A stretch of DNA of 64,000 nt from assembly GCA_963717195.1 (NCBI GenBank), contig CAVQVR010000002.1:248001-312000 (forward strand), given 5' to 3'. The DNA is from JACDAE01 sp963717195 (GTDB lineage: Bacteria > Chloroflexota > Ktedonobacteria > Ktedonobacterales > Ktedonobacteraceae). The notes under the pieces were generated by a model, which saw nothing but the letters and a program-made list of their open reading frames with translations, was not told where the DNA came from and did not search any database. Position 1 is the first letter of the stretch. Each line of letters begins with the position of its first letter. The translations under genes and the position numbers were made by a program. Of this stretch, positions 44,272-56,165 are shown in pieces.

Positions 44272-45892
44272 GTGGCAAAGCAACTGCTTTTTTCCGACGC
44301 CGCACGGCGGAAGATGTTCGAGGGCGTCGATATCCTGGCCCACGCCGTCGGCACCACGCTCGGCCCGACCGGCCGCAACGTGATCCTGAGCAATCGTTCG
44401 GCGGCCCGACGGTGACCAAGGACGGCGTCACGGTCTCGAAGGAGATCGAGCTGCCCGATCCGTTCGAGAACATCGGCGCCAAGCTCGTCAACGTGGTGGC
44501 GTCGAAGACGTCGGACATTGCGGGCGACGGCACCACAACCGCGACTCTTCTGGCCGCGCGATCTACCGGGAGGGGCTGAAGAGGGTCACCTCGGGCGCCA
44601 GCCCGACGGCGGTCCGCCGCGGCATCGAGAAAGCGGTCGAGACCGCCGTCGGGGAGCTGCGCGAAGATCTCGCGGCCCGTTTCCAAGAAGGAAGAGATCG
44701 CGCAGGTCGGCACCATCTCGGCGAACAATGATCCGGACGATCGGCAAGATGCTCGCCGACGCCGTCGAACGCGTCGGCCGCGACGGCGTGATCACCGTCG
44801 AGGAAGGCAAGACGGCGGAGACGACGCTCGAGTTCGTCGAGGGGATGCAGTTCGACAAGGGCTACCTGAGCCCCTACTTCGTCACCAGCCCAACGACGAT
44901 GGAGGTCATCTTCGAGGACGCGCTGATTCTCCTCCACGAGAAGAAGATCAGCAGCCTTCGCGAGATGGTCCCGCTGCTCGAGAAGGTCGCGCAGTCGGGC
45001 AAGCCGCTGCTGATCGTCGCCGAGGACGTCGAGGGCGAAGCGCTGGCCACCCTGGTCGTGAACAAGCTCCGCGGCGTTCTGAACATCTGCGCGGTGAAGG
45101 CCCCGGGTTTCGGCGATCGCCGCAAGGCGATGCTCGGGGACATGGCGATCCTGACGGGCGGCACCGTGATCAGCGAAGACCTCGGCCTGAAGCTCGAGAA
45201 CCTCCAGCTCACCCAGCTCGGCAAGGTCAAGCAGGTCAAGGTGAACAAGGACAGCACCACCCTGATCCAAGGGGCCGGCAAGAAGGCCGACATCCAGAAG
45301 CGGATCGACGCAGCTCCGCCGCCAGATCGAGGAGACCGAGAGCGAGTACGACAAGGAGAAGTTCCAGGAGCGTCTGGCCAAGCTCTCCGGCGGCGTGGCC
45401 CTGATCCACGTGGAGCGGCGACCGAGGCCGCGATGAAGGAGACCAAGGCCCGCGTCGAGGATGCGCTGCACGCCACCCGCGCGGCGGCCGAGGAAGGGAT
45501 CGTTCCCGGCGGCGGCGTCGCGCTGCTCCGGGTCATCCCGGCGGTCCAGAAATTGCACGACGGCCTGTCGGGCGACGAGACGGCTGGGCGCGTCGATCGT
45601 GCTGCGGGCCCTCGAGGAGCCGATCCGTCACATCGCGGCCAACTCGGGCCATGATGGCGGGGTGGTCGCCGACGAGGTCAAGTCGCGCGAGGGCGCGGTC
45701 GGCTTCAACGCCAACACCGGCGAGTACGTCGACATGTTCGAGGCCGGCATCGTCGACCCGACCAAGGTCACGCGCTCGGCCCTGCAGAACGCGGCGTCGA
45801 TCGCCGCACTGATGCTCACGACCGAGGCGATGATCACGAACATCAAGGAGGATGAAGAGAAGGGGGCCCGCGTCGAGGGATCGGTGAGATAA
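44272..45892 (+). CDS. groEL: Chaperonin GroEL, copy 2 (no GGM tail), frame broken
   Basis: GTG 44,272 behind GAGGAGA. Full-length homology: AKQLLFSDAARRKMFEGVDILAHAVGTTLGPTGRNVIL, DGTTTATLLA, MQFDKGYLSPYFVTSPTTMEVIFED, GFGDRRKAMLGDMAILTGG, VPGGGVALL, GIVDPTKVTRSALQNAASIAALMLTTEAMI. The end is charged (KEDEEKGARVEGSVR), without the GGM repeats of copy 1, so the two chaperonins probably serve different clients. Frameshifts lie near 44,394, 44,560, 44,685, 44,730, 45,316, 45,410 and 45,585. Directly downstream of groES, this copy is the likely groESL partner. Confidence 0.9.
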
Positions 45893-46151
45893 GCCAGCCG
45901 TCCCGCGGGGGGGGGCTTTGACGACTTCTTCAACACTCGATTGGAGGGGGAGTCAGGGCCCACCCTCTGCGGTCTCCTGCCCCCTCGCCGCCGAGCGGGG
46001 AGACGCCGGAATGTTCGCCTCCAACGCCCGCCGCGCCCGTCCAACGTCCCGAAAATTCACTTCGCCGATTTTTCGATCTTATTATTGAACAGGATCATTT
46101 CTCTTCCTTATTACCTGGGGAGGCTGGTTAACGCCGTTGCGGTGTCGCGTG

Positions 46152-46178
46152 AGAGCACTCATGATAAGATGGAGCTGA
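46152..46178 (+). promoter_or_regulatory. Degenerate CIRCE-like element upstream of dnaJ
   Basis: AGAGCACTC (46,152-46,160), 9-base spacer, TGGAGCTGA (46,170-46,178). The left arm keeps AGCACTC of the HrcA site, the right arm only five of nine bases. It lies about 40 bases before dnaJ in an AT-richer stretch; suggestive only. The rest of 45,893-46,218 has no gene. Confidence 0.3.
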
Positions 46179-46218
46179 GCGTTGAACGCCGCCCGGAAGA
46201 ATTACCAGTTGAGACGCC

Positions 46219-47464
46219 ATGCCGATGGCCACCAAGCGTGATTATTACGAAGTCCTTGGGGTCAAACGTGATGCAGACTGCCGACGAGATCAAGAAAGCC
46301 TATCGGCAACTGGCCCTGAAGAATCATCCCGACAAGAACCCGGGCGACCCCGAGGCGGAGCAGCGGTTCAAGGAAGGGGCCGAGGCGTACGAGGTGCTCT
46401 CGGATCAGGCGCAAGCGGCAGCGCTACGACCGGTACGGCCACGCCGGCCTCGAAGGCGCGGGGGTCCACGACTTCCGCAACGCCGAGGACATCATGTCGG
46501 CGTTCGGCGACATCTTCGGCGGCGGCCTGTTCGGCGACTTGTTCGGCCAGCGCCGCCGCGGCCCGCGGCCGGGCCAGGACCTTGATCTGAAGCTGGAGAT
46601 CGAGCTCCAGGAGGCCGCGCGGGGCGCGACCAAGTCGATCGACATCAACCGCCAGGAGTACTGCGCCGAGTGCAACGGTACCGGCGCCGCGAAGGGGACC
46701 GTCGCGACCACCTGCAACTACTGCGGCGGCCAGGGCCAGGTCGTCCAGTCGCGCGGATTCTTCCAGGTCGCGACCACCTGCCCGGCCTGCGGCGGCGAAG
46801 GGGTCCGGGTCACCGACCCATGCACCGGCTGCCGGGGCACGGGTCGAGTCCCGACGCCCGCCCACCTCAAGGTCGACATCCCGCCCGGGGTCGAGAGCGG
46901 AATGCTGGCTCCAGCTCCGCGGCCAGGGCGAGCCCGGCGATCCCGGCGCCCCGCGGGGAAACCTACGGATCCAGATTCAGGTCCGCAAGCACACGTTCTT
47001 CGAGCGGAACCGCAACGACCTGATCTGCCAGGTCCCGATCAGCTTCCCGCAGGCCGCTCTCGGCGGCGAGATCGAGGTCCCCACTCTCGACGGCCCCGAC
47101 CGGCTCCATGTTCCCCGCGGAACGCAGAGCGGCGACGTCCTCCGGCTCAAGGGACGCGGGATGCCCGACATCGGCGGCCGTGGCCGGGGCGACGAGCTGG
47201 TCGAGGTCATCGTCGAGACCCCACGCACTCTGACGCGCCCGCCAGGAGGAGCTGCTCCGCGAGCTGGCCGAGATCGACCACGAAGACGTGAGCCCGAAAC
47301 GGAAGAGCTTCTTCGAGAAACTTCGCGACTATTTCACCGAGGAGGCCGAGCGAGCCGGGCTCGGCGTGAACGCATCCGACGCCGGACGCTCGCGTCGCCG
47401 GTCGAGTCGGCCGACGACCGTCGAGACGCGCTGCGGATCGGCCCGGAACGGGAGATACCGATGA
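46219..47464 (+). CDS. dnaJ: Chaperone DnaJ, frame broken
   Basis: Span of about 415 residues from ATG 46,219. J domain: RDYYEVLGVKRDA, then IKKAYRQLALKNHPDKNPGD with the HPD motif; a Gly-rich region (FGDIFGGGLFGDLFG); four zinc CxxCxGxG motifs (CAECNGTG, CNYCGGQG, CPACGGEG, CTGCRGTG); and the C-terminal substrate domain with GEIEVPTLDG and VLRLKGRGMPDIGGRGRGD. Frameshifts near 46,276, 46,411, 46,905 and 47,230. It stimulates DnaK ATPase. The stop overlaps the following ATG (ATGA), so dnaJ and grpE are coupled. Confidence 0.9.
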
Positions 47465-48039
47465 GCGAGACCACCGACGACAGACGGGAATCCGGACGAT
47501 GAACGACAAGGCGGCTGATCCCAACGGCTCGCAACGGCGGTCACGGACGAGATCTGCGCAGGCCGTCAGAAGCAACGAGACGAATATCTCGACCAGCTCC
47601 AGCGCACCCGCGCCGAGTTCGCCAACTACCAGAAGCGGGTCGAAGACCCAGGCCGACGCCGATCGGCTCTACGCGGTCGGCACCTTGGCCCGCGACCTGC
47701 TCGACGGACTCGACAACCTCCAGCGCGCCACCGAACGCGCCTGCGGGCCTCGGCCGCGGCGGGGATCGCCGAGGGGCTCGAGATGGTCCACAAACAACTG
47801 CTCGCGACGCTGGCCAAACATGGCGTCGAGCCGATCGACGCGCTCGGCAGGCCGTTCGATCCCAACCAGCACGAGGCGATGGTCCAGCAACCCGACGCCG
47901 AACACCCCGAGGGGACCGTCGTCGCCGAGCTCGAGCAAGGGCTACAGGATCCACGACCGCGTGCTCCGGCCCAGCAAGGTCGCCGTCTCGATCGCGCCGA
48001 CCGTACCACGTCCGAAACGCGGCGGCGAGGTCCTCGTGA
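47461..48039 (+). CDS. grpE: Nucleotide exchange factor GrpE, frame broken
   Basis: Span about 190 residues; ATG 47,461 overlaps the dnaJ stop (another ATG is at 47,499). In the corrected frame the long coiled coil reads RDEYLDQLQRTRAEFANYQKR, then RDLLDGLDNLQRA, GLEMVHKQLLATLAKHGVEPID, and the beta domain GRPFDPNQHEAMVQQ, EHPEGTVVAELEQGYRIHDRVLRPSKVAVS, all GrpE hallmarks. Frameshifts near 47,540, 47,640, 47,745 and 47,942. The exact stop is uncertain; TGA at 48,037 is one choice. GrpE releases ADP from DnaK. Confidence 0.82.
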
Positions 48040-48096
48040 TCGATCAAGCCCCGCTCTTCGTCACCGCCCTGGAGTGCTACTCTGAAGGGTCTACGC

Positions 48097-48439
48097 ATGC
48101 CAACTTACGACTACATCTGCGATCGGCTGTAAGCACGAGTTCGAGGCCTTCGAATCGATCAAGGCCGACCCCCAGACCGATCTGCCCCGAGTGCCCGAGC
48201 CCAAGCTCCGCCGCAAGATCGGCGCGGGGGCCGCGATCCTGTTCAAGGGGTCGGGCTTCTACCAGACCGACTACCGGAGCGAATCCTACAAGAAAGGGGC
48301 CGAGGCCGACAAGCCCGCCGCGCCAGCAAGCCGGCCGAGTCGAATCGTCATCGTCCGCCACGACATCGCCGTCGCCGAGCCCCTCCAAGCCCGAGTGCGC
48401 CCGAAGCTCGTCCACGACGGGAACGGGACCGGTTCATGA
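48097..48439 (+). CDS. FmdB-family zinc ribbon protein, frame broken
   Basis: About 113 residues from ATG 48,097. The start MPTYDYICD, then CKHEFEAFESIKADPQTDCPEC after correcting single bases, is the small FmdB/CxxC zinc ribbon; the next part, IGAGAAILFKGSGFYQTDYRSESYKKG, is the usual extension. Frameshifts lie near 48,123 and 48,170 to 48,190. These proteins are putative regulatory or stress-related zinc proteins of unknown function. Its stop overlaps the start of yacG (ATGA). Confidence 0.82.
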
Positions 48440-48651
48440 TCCAGGGACGCTGCCCGATCTGCGCGAAGCCGTTCGAGATCGCCGCGCTGGCCGACCTGCC
48501 AAGCTTTCCCTTCTGCTCCGAACGTTGCCGGCTGATCGACCTCGGGCGCTGGATCGACGGGGCGTACGCCATCCCCGGCCAGGACGGCCCGCAACCGGAC
48601 GAGCTGCGTGACCGAGACGAGCGGAGAGGACGCGAGGATGGGGAGTCCTAG
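48436..48651 (+). CDS. yacG: DNA gyrase inhibitor YacG
   Basis: 71 residues, intact. It has the four-Cys zinc finger CPIC ... FCSERC followed by RLIDLGRWIDGAYAIPG, the YacG signature. YacG binds GyrB and blocks DNA binding of gyrase in E. coli. It ends with an acidic, Arg-rich tail. It overlaps the FmdB-like gene by four bases, the last member of the dnaJ-grpE-fmdB-yacG run. Confidence 0.9.
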   Translation: MIQGRCPICAKPFEIAALADLPSFPFCSERCRLIDLGRWIDGAYAIPGQDGPQPDELRDRDERRGREDGES

Positions 48652-48707
48652 CGATCGATCGCAGAGGACATCGGCCGACGCGTGTCCCGGCGAATCGATG
48701 TCGACGT

Positions 48708-49927
48708 TCAGGACAGCCGGCGGTCGGCGATCTGAACGAGCCGGCGACGGGGAGGCCGTGGGGGCAGGCGGCCTCGGCGGCGGCGAGGTCGGCCATCGGC
48801 CAGGTCGCGAGCTTCGGGCGGGAGGGCCTGGTAGAGGGCGCGGGCCTGCTCGCGCTTGCCGTAGACCTCGTAGTAGCGGAGGTAGCGGAGCACGGTCGCG
48901 ACGGGGACGCCCTTGGCGGCGGTCTCGCAGAGGTGGCCGCAGCCGTGGCAGTAGAGGTGGGCCGTCGCCTGCCGGTGCTCCTCGAGGAGCCGCGGCTTCC
49001 TCGGGGTCAGCGGGTCGCGGCTGGCGGCCGATGTTCTCGCGGAGCTCGTCGAGGTTGGTCATCTCGCTGACGACGACCTGCATCCGTTCGTCGGTAAGAC
49101 GGTCTTGATCGCGCGACTTCCTTCTTGAAGCCCTTCGCCGACGAACTCGTTGGTCTTGGGCGCGATCTCGGCTTCCTTGAAGCTGGCCGGCGCCCCCCTG
49201 GGTCTTCATCGCGACGATGCCGAGGTTGGCCTTCGAGGCCTTGTCGACGGCGCGGCTGGACCTCGTCGTCGTCCGTCGGTCGCGGAAGTTGTACTTGATC
49301 ATGATCTGGTCGAGCCAGCCGCACCTCGGCGGCGGCCTCGAGGATCTCGGGGAGCCGGCCGTCGTGGCAGCTCAGGCCGCAGAACCGGATCTTGCCCGAC
49401 TTCTTCATCCCCTCGAACGCCGCCTTGACGCTCGGCGTCGCGGAGCAGCGGCGATCTCGCTTGCCGGTGATCCCGTGGATGTAGTAGCAGTCGACGTAGT
49501 CGGTCGGAGCCGTTCCAGGCTGGCGTTCAGGTGGTCTCGAAGACCTTGGCCGCCTCGGCCGCCTGGCCTTGCGGTGGCCCTGCGTTCTTGGTGACGAGGT
49601 AGACGTCCTTGCGCTTGCCGGTCCGTTCCAGGACCTCGCCGATGGTCTTCTCGGCGACTTGCCGTTCTCGTAGCCTCCGAGGTGTCGATGTAGCGGACGC
49701 CGGCGGCGAGCACGGCTGGACGAAGCTCGGGTCGACGGCCCAGCTTGTCCCCATGCCGAGCTTGGTGACCTTCTGGCCGGTCTTGCCGAGCGTGACGAGG
49801 GGAACGTCGGTGCCGCGGCTCGGCCGCGGCCAGGTCGGTCGAGGCGATCGCCGCCGCCGCCCGTCGCCGCGGCCGTCTTGAGGAAACGCCGCCGGTTGCC
49901 GCCGCAAGTGCCGCGGGACCCTTCCAT
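48708..49927 (-). CDS. Tat-exported aldo/keto reductase with C-terminal Fe-S site, frame broken
   Basis: ATG 49,927 has GGAGAGG upstream. The N-terminus carries a twin-arginine signal, NRRRFLKTAAATGG. The corrected frames give FPLVTLGKTGQKVTKLGMG, DTSEGYENGKSEKTIGEVLE, VTKNAG, a DCYYIHGI strand (His of the active site), KKSGKIRFCGLSCHD and VAMKTQGG, an AKR barrel. The last 100 residues have HLYCHGCGHLCE and AACPHGLPV, a ferredoxin-like Cys cluster typical of planctomycete AKRs. Frameshifts at about eight places, for instance near 49,060, 49,250, 49,430, 49,500 and 49,680. Natural substrate unknown. Confidence 0.82.
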
Positions 49928-50276
49928 CGTGACCACCTCTCCGGAGATAACGTTGCCGCGAACCCGGGCGATGCGCCGACTCTCCGCGGCGGTGCGGACC
50001 ACCGCAGAGTCGGCCGTTATTCTGACCACCCACGGGGATGGTCAACAAGGTTTCGATAATTTGTCGACCGTCCGGATTCTTCGGCATCGTGACCGCGTCG
50101 AGAAACCGCGGGAGACAGCGAGGCCGGGGCCGACACCTCGTTGGTCGCTGGCGCCGGCCCCGTGGGGCGTGTCATGATCGGGTCGCCAGCTGCTCGGTCG
50201 TCCCTCGGCGGCACGATTCCGGCGTCGTCGGGGGCAGTTCACCGGATCGGCAGCGGCGGCAGTCGCTCGGCTCACG

Positions 50277-52578
50277 TCACTCTGAGCCGGCCGCGTCGGC
50301 GCCGGGCGCAGGCCCGGGCGGGCCGAGGCTGGCGGGACGTGATCGGGACGCTCGTCGGCTCTGCGGCCGGCCGGGCATTCGCTGCGAGAGCATCGGCGGC
50401 TCTCTCGCGCCGGGGACCATCGGCGGGAACGGGCGTCGGCGGCGGTCCGAGCGGTCCGGCGGGGACGGCAGCATCGGCCGGACCGTGTGCCGGGGTGGCG
50501 TCGGGCGGCGGGCTGCGGCGGCACCGGGTCGGGCGCCGGGCCGTTGATCGGCTCGGGTGCGTAGGTGCCGTCGAGCGGGATCGGGAACTGGCGGTGCGCG
50601 GCCTGCTGGTCGCGGGCCTGGATGTACGCCTTCCGCGGGTGCGGGCCTTCGGCCACCGCGATGTTGTCGTAGGCCAGCAGGGTCCCCTTGGCCTCCTCGA
50701 GGGCGACGATCGAGATGTTGTAGCTCGTCTTGAACTGGGCCTCCTGGGCGACCGCGCTGGCGTACTGGCTGACGGCGTCGAGGTAGCGGTCGATCGTGAT
50801 CCGGCCTTCCTCGTAGAACGCCCGCTGGGCCTCGAGCCGCTGGGCCGCGGCGGCCCGGAGCCGCTGGGCGGTCTTGAACTGCTTGTAGTTGGCGTCGACT
50901 TCGAGGAAGAACCGGGCCAGCGAGTGGGTCGTCTGGTGGACGATCTGCTGGAGGAACGCCCGCTGGCGGAGCAGGGCGTACTGCGCACTGGCGGGCGTTG
51001 GCCAGCGGGCGCCGCAAGCCGAGCGGCATCTGGAAGGTAGGCCGATCTGCCACTGGCTGAAGTCGTTGTAGATGCCCGGGGTGCGTGTTCAGGCCGGCGG
51101 CGCGCTGCTGGCTCGAGATCAGCGGGTCGATCGCCTGTGATCGACTGCCCCGGTCATCGACCGCCTCGGACGTGGTCGAGCGTGTGGCCGAGGCCGTTGA
51201 ACTGGTAGAGGGCGTTCAGGTTCAACTGCGGGCAGGAGCTGGTTCCGGGCGATCAGGAGCTGAAGCTCGGCGACGCGGACGAGGAGCTGCTGCTGGACGA
51301 TGTCGGGCTGGAACGCGAGCATCTGGGCCAGGCTGGCCTCCCAGTCGGGCTCGAGCCGGGCCTCGGTCGGGGCGGTCACGGGGACGATCCGGCGGTTGTC
51401 GGCCGGGGGCAGGCCGAGGATGTTGCGGAGCTGCCGCTCGGTCGTGATCACGTCGGAGGTCTTGGTGACCAGGTCGAGCTTGAACTGTTCGAGCCGCTGC
51501 TGCGGCCTCGGCGACGTCGGCCGACGGTGCCGCGGCCGACTTCCAGCTCGGCCTGCTCGCGCTTGAGGATCTCCTCGGCCGAGCTCGACCGCCTTCTCGC
51601 TGCTCCAGAGCTGGACGTGCTGCTGGGCGAGGCTCCAGTATTGCTGCTCGATCGAGCGGACGTGGGCCATGACCTCGGCCTTGAACCGCCAGACGGAGGC
51701 GTCGGCGTTGAGCCGGGCGATCACGATCGGCGGCCCGGTTGGCCTCGAGGCCGACCGGCGGGCGGTTGGCCGCCCGCCAGCGGGGCGCTGCCGAGCAACG
51801 GCTGGGTCAGAGCTGAAGCTGGATGTTGGTCGTGTAGGCCGACGGGGTGACGTTGGTCGGGCTGTTCGAGTAGAGGTAGTTGATGTTATGCGTCACGCCG
51901 AGCAAGGCACCGGTGGCCGTCCGCTTCTGAAGGCCGGACTGGAAGGTGGCGGTGTCCTGGTCGAAGATGAGCGGGAACCTGGGCCCGGCGAGGAAGGTGC
52001 CGGCCGAGATCGCGTTGTTGAACGGGGCGACGCTGTGGCCCCAGAGCATGCTGGTGGTGAAGTTGGTGTCGAAGATCGAGAGCGCCTGGCGATCTGGGTC
52101 TCCTGGATCGCGGGGTCGTAGACCGTCTGGAGCGGTGCCCGCACCGAGGGCGCTGGCGATGCCCGCCCCGGCCCCGGTGTTCAAGGGCGTCGGCTCGAAG
52201 CCGCCGACCGGGATGCCCTGGGCACCGAGCGAGATCACGCGGACGACCTCGGAGTTATCGAGGCCGATCCGGATCGCGTCCTGGAGCGTGAGCTGCCAGA
52301 TCTCCTGCGCCTCGGGGTCGTTGGTGGTCCGGGGCTTGGCGACCTTGGGCATGGGCGTCGGGCAGATGCTGCTGATGAAGCTGGGCCTGCTTGACCTCCT
52401 TGTCCTCCTCGGCGATCGTCCCCAGTGCTTCGTGGGGCACGTCCTTCGACTGGTCGATGTAGGGCAGCCGCTGGCAGCCGGCAGAGGCCGCCCAGGCCAC
52501 CACCACCGCCGCCCGAGTCAACCGTTTCGTGAGAAAGGTCAATCGCATGGCCAGGCCGTCCTTGACTAAGATCGCCAT
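50277..52578 (-). CDS. TolC-family outer membrane lipoprotein, frame broken
   Basis: ATG 52,578; MRLTFLTKRLTRAAVVVAWAASAGCQRLPY carries a lipobox (ASAGC). Long helical hairpins follow: IWQLTLQDAIRIGLDNSEVVRV, EQQYWSLAQQHVQLWSSEKAVEL, DLVTKTSDVITTERQLRNILGLPP, FQPDIVQQQLLVRVAELQLLIARNQLLP, and in the last third QRLEAQRAFYEEGRITIDRYLDAVSQYA. These are the paired OEP repeats of TolC-type export channels. The C-terminal 100 residues are Pro/Ala-rich. Frameshifts near 51,000, 51,100, 51,590, 51,810, 52,090 and 52,370. It would act with an inner membrane pump not in this window. The 3' end is uncertain by some tens of bases. Confidence 0.78.
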
Positions 52579-53336
52579 GTGACGAGTGGTCCCGGGTCGG
52601 TGAGGAAGTGAAGTGCCCCGGACGGTCTGCTCCGCTCGGTCGCTCTGTCCCCACATCTCCCATCCGGTTGCGGCCGGTCGCGTCCATACGTCCCGGCCGC
52701 AGCGATCCTCGACATCGTCGGGTGGCTCAAGTCGTCGATCTGGTACGTCTCGGTCATGGATCTGCCCGCCATGGTCTTCCCGAACGTCCCTCTCAGATCT
52801 TCTATTCTCGTCTCTTGTCTCGTATATCATTTACGGACCGTCGCGAACTGGCAGGGGTCCCCCTCCCTCATCGAGAGTCCTTCCGATCGATCTAGGAGAG
52901 TATCGGTTGTTCTGGACGTGCGTCTTGAAGCGAGCGGGCGATTTTACGGGTTTTGCGCATGCCGTCCTAGGTCAACCTGCGGAGACAGCGCGGCGCCCTG
53001 CCCTGACCCTCCCCACAACGGGTGAGAGTCAGGAAACTCTCAGGACAGCCGGAATTAAGACAGAACCGACGGAGCCCGGAAAACGCGGAGGCCTGGCCCG
53101 TCCGAATTCCCTCCTGGCCAACGGGACGAGCATCCGGGCCCTCTTCCCGGTCCTGCAATCCATATTACAAATTCTTGTCGGGCCGACTTGTGCCGTTATG
53201 ATTCTGTTGCCGCCGCCGGGAGCCGGACTACGATATCCTTCGGATTACGTGTCCCCAGCGATGCCGAGGGACGGTCTGCTGTCGGACCTGGTCGTCACCG
53301 GCCGCATTTGAACCAGAATCGAGAGAGGATCTCGCC
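52579..53336. other. Intergenic region without a recognisable gene
   Basis: Divergent spacer between the TolC-type gene (minus) and the DUF1559 gene (plus). Weak, GC-driven frames only; no hairpin, tRNA or repeat was seen. Confidence 0.5.
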
Positions 53337-55896
53337 ATGAGACGAGTGGCCTTGACTGCGGGAGCGGTCCGCGGCGCGGTGCCGCTGGTGCTCGGCTGGA
53401 CCCTGATCATGTTCTCCGCGGCCGCCCTACCTGCTCTGGCCGGTGACCCCAAGCCGGGGAGGGCGGCGCTCGCCCGATTTTTCCCGAGCCAGGATCTGGT
53501 CGCCTACGTTGAATTCGATGGCCTCGATGCCCATCCCGATCTCTGGCGGAAGACGGCAGCCTATCGGCTTCTGAACCAGACGACAACCGGGGCCATGCTC
53601 GAGGAAATCGTCGCTCAAGTCGCCGACCGAGCCTTGGGTTCGGAGCCCAGGCGTCCTCTGACAGGGAACGAGTGGCTTGCCCTCGTCGAGGCAGTTGCCC
53701 GCGCCGGGTTTGCCTTCGCGATCGTTCGAGCACGGATGAGCCCAGACCGAGGTGCATCGGTCTCGTGCTCCGAGGGGCGGCACGGGGTCCGTTCACGGCG
53801 CTCTCGGTAAACTGATCGACCTCGATGCCCGTGCAGACGCGGGCTCCCGGTTGGTCGAGAAGCCAGGGGGCCGCAAGATCACCGTTGGGGGCGATGCTCG
53901 GTCGCAAGGCTCGGCGTGGTGGCTCGAAGGGGAGGACCTCGCCTTGAGCCTTGGCTCCCCGCAGGGGGTCGATCTCATGATTGAGTGCCTCGACGGCGTC
54001 CGGCCCGATGCCAGCCGCAACTCCGTTCGGGCGTCTCTGGTCGTGGCCGAGGCCTCCTTCACACCGGTCGGCCTGGCCTTCCTCGACCGCGCAGCGCCTC
54101 CCCTCTTTGCCGCAACAGGCGGTTGCCCTCGGCCTCGACCGCCTGGAGCGAATCGAATTCCGCTGGGGCTTCGAAGGGGCGGCCTTGATGTCCTTCACGC
54201 GGCTGGTCGCACCTGCTCCACGGCGGGGTCCTGGCGCTTCTTGATCAGCCGACCTTCGATCGTCGGGGACTGCCCGCTTTGCCGTCCGGCCTTGTCGGCT
54301 TCACCGCCTTTTCGCTCACTCCCGACATATTCTACGACCGGCTTGCCGGCCTGGCCGCCGCCACCGACCCCAAGGGGCAGGCCACATTCGACGCCTTCGA
54401 GACTTCGGTGCAGCGCCAGACCGGCCTGCGGCTCCGGCAGGATATCCTCGCCCACCTCGGTCCGAGGATGGCCTACTACGTCGTGCCCACGAGGATCAAT
54501 GCTCCGACCAACGTGCTGGAGGGCCTTGCGCAGGGCCTGCGCAGGTCCCAAGGGGGACAGTCCTGATCGATCTGAAGGACGCCGCCGCCTTCGCCGAGGT
54601 CCTCGATCAACTGGTCGCGACAGCCCAGAAGTTCCTGAAGGACCAGGCGTCCCTGCCGCCGGAAGGCCCTGCGGCCGAGATTCGCCGGCTCAAGGGGGTC
54701 GAGCATGGCTACGTGGTGTCGGTGCCGCCGTCGCTGCTCCCGCTCCCCGCCGGCCTGCACCGACGATCCTCCTGGGAAAGCGGACCCTGATCCTCGGTAC
54801 GACGCCCGCCGCCGCGCCGCGGCCCTGGCCCTTGAGGGGGGAGAGAATGGCCCTCCCGCCGGCGACCCCCTTGCCCAGGCCCTGGGTAGGAGTCCCAGCA
54901 AGATGATCTTCCTGAACGTCGCGGACACGCGGCAGTCGCTGCTCCCCGAAGCGATCGCCAATCTTCCGGCCCTGGTCCAGTTAATCGGCTCCGCGGCGAC
55001 AAGGGGTATGCCGGGGGCACTCATGCGGGGCAATCCGCAGCGCATACCCGGCGACCCTGGCTTCGGGCTCAACGTCGATCCGGACACGATCCCGGAGCCC
55101 GACGAGCTTCGGCCCTTCCTCTTCCCCTCGATGCTTGCCCTCGAGGTCGACGAACAAGGCTTCCAGTTCGTCGCGCGGGGAATCCTTTCCCAGCTTCAAC
55201 CCCGTGGCGCTGGCTCCCTTGGGGGTGGCCCTGCTGCTGCCGGCGGTCCAGTCGGCGCGGTCCGCGGCCCAACGATCGCAGTCGGTCAACAACCTCAAGC
55301 AGATCGGCCTTGCAATGCACAACTTCGAGTCGGTGAACAACCACCTGCCGCCCCAAGCCATCAGCGACCAGAGCGGCAAGCCGTTGTTAAGCTGGCGAGT
55401 GGCGATCCTTCCCTTCCTCGAGCAGCAGGCGTTGTTCAACGAGTTCAAGCTCGACGAGCCCTGGGACAGTCCGCATAACAAGGGGCTCCTCGAGCGGATG
55501 CCAGCGGTCTACGCCATCCCCGGCCGCCGCCGCCGGGCCGGGCATGACTTTCTACCGGGGCTTCAGCGGCGAACGAACGCTCTTTGATCCGAAGGTCAAG
55601 CTCGGCATCGGCTTCCAGATGGTCGTTGACGGCACTTCGAACACTCTCGGCATCGTCGAGGCCAAGGAGGCCGTCCCCTGGACCAAGCCGAATGCGGAGA
55701 TCGCGTTCGATGCAACAGTCAAGCCGGGTGCGTATCGCCGATCTTGCCTTCGCTGGGCGGCCACTTCCCCGGCGGTTTCGACGCCCTTTTCCTCGACGGC
55801 TCGGTCCGATTCCTCAAGATGTCGATCAACTCTGTGACCCTGAGGGCCCTGATCACTCGCGACGGAGGAGAGGTTATCTCGACCGACTCGTTTTGA
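53337..55896 (+). CDS. DUF1559 domain protein with long N-terminal part, frame broken
   Basis: ATG 53,337 with GAGAGGA upstream; signal peptide ending AALPALAG. About 850 residues in all. The first 560 are a unique domain, FFPSQDLVAYVEFDGLDAHPDLW, typical of large planctomycete secreted proteins. The C-terminal part has the DUF1559 type: LLLPAVQSARSAAQRSQSVNNLKQIGLAMHNFESVNNHLPP, in which a helix precedes NNLKQIGLA, then a FLEQQALFNEF strand and the end GGHFPGGFDALFLDGSVRFLKMSIN, the H-x9-DG motif. Frameshifts near 53,755, 54,110, 54,285, 54,570, 54,770, 55,190, 55,530 and 55,730. Planctomycete genomes hold many such pilin-like proteins of unknown role. Confidence 0.8.
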
Positions 55897-56165
55897 GAGC
55901 GGCTTGCTCTGTCGACACGGGCTCATGGCCGGGTGGCCCGAGCGGGGCGGAATTCTCGCGCCAATGTGGCCGTAGTGAGTGTCGCCTTGTTGACATGGGC
56001 GTGCCCGCTCCGCGAGGAGTTCCTCGACCCTGATCCGCTGCCGCCTTCTTCGACAGCTCAAGATCCCGGTGAGGTGTGGCGGTCTTGCGAGGATTTGCCC
56101 AAGAGGGTTTTAGGTGCTCAGCATCTGCCGTATACGCGGCATTGAACTGGGCTCTTTTTCGCGCG

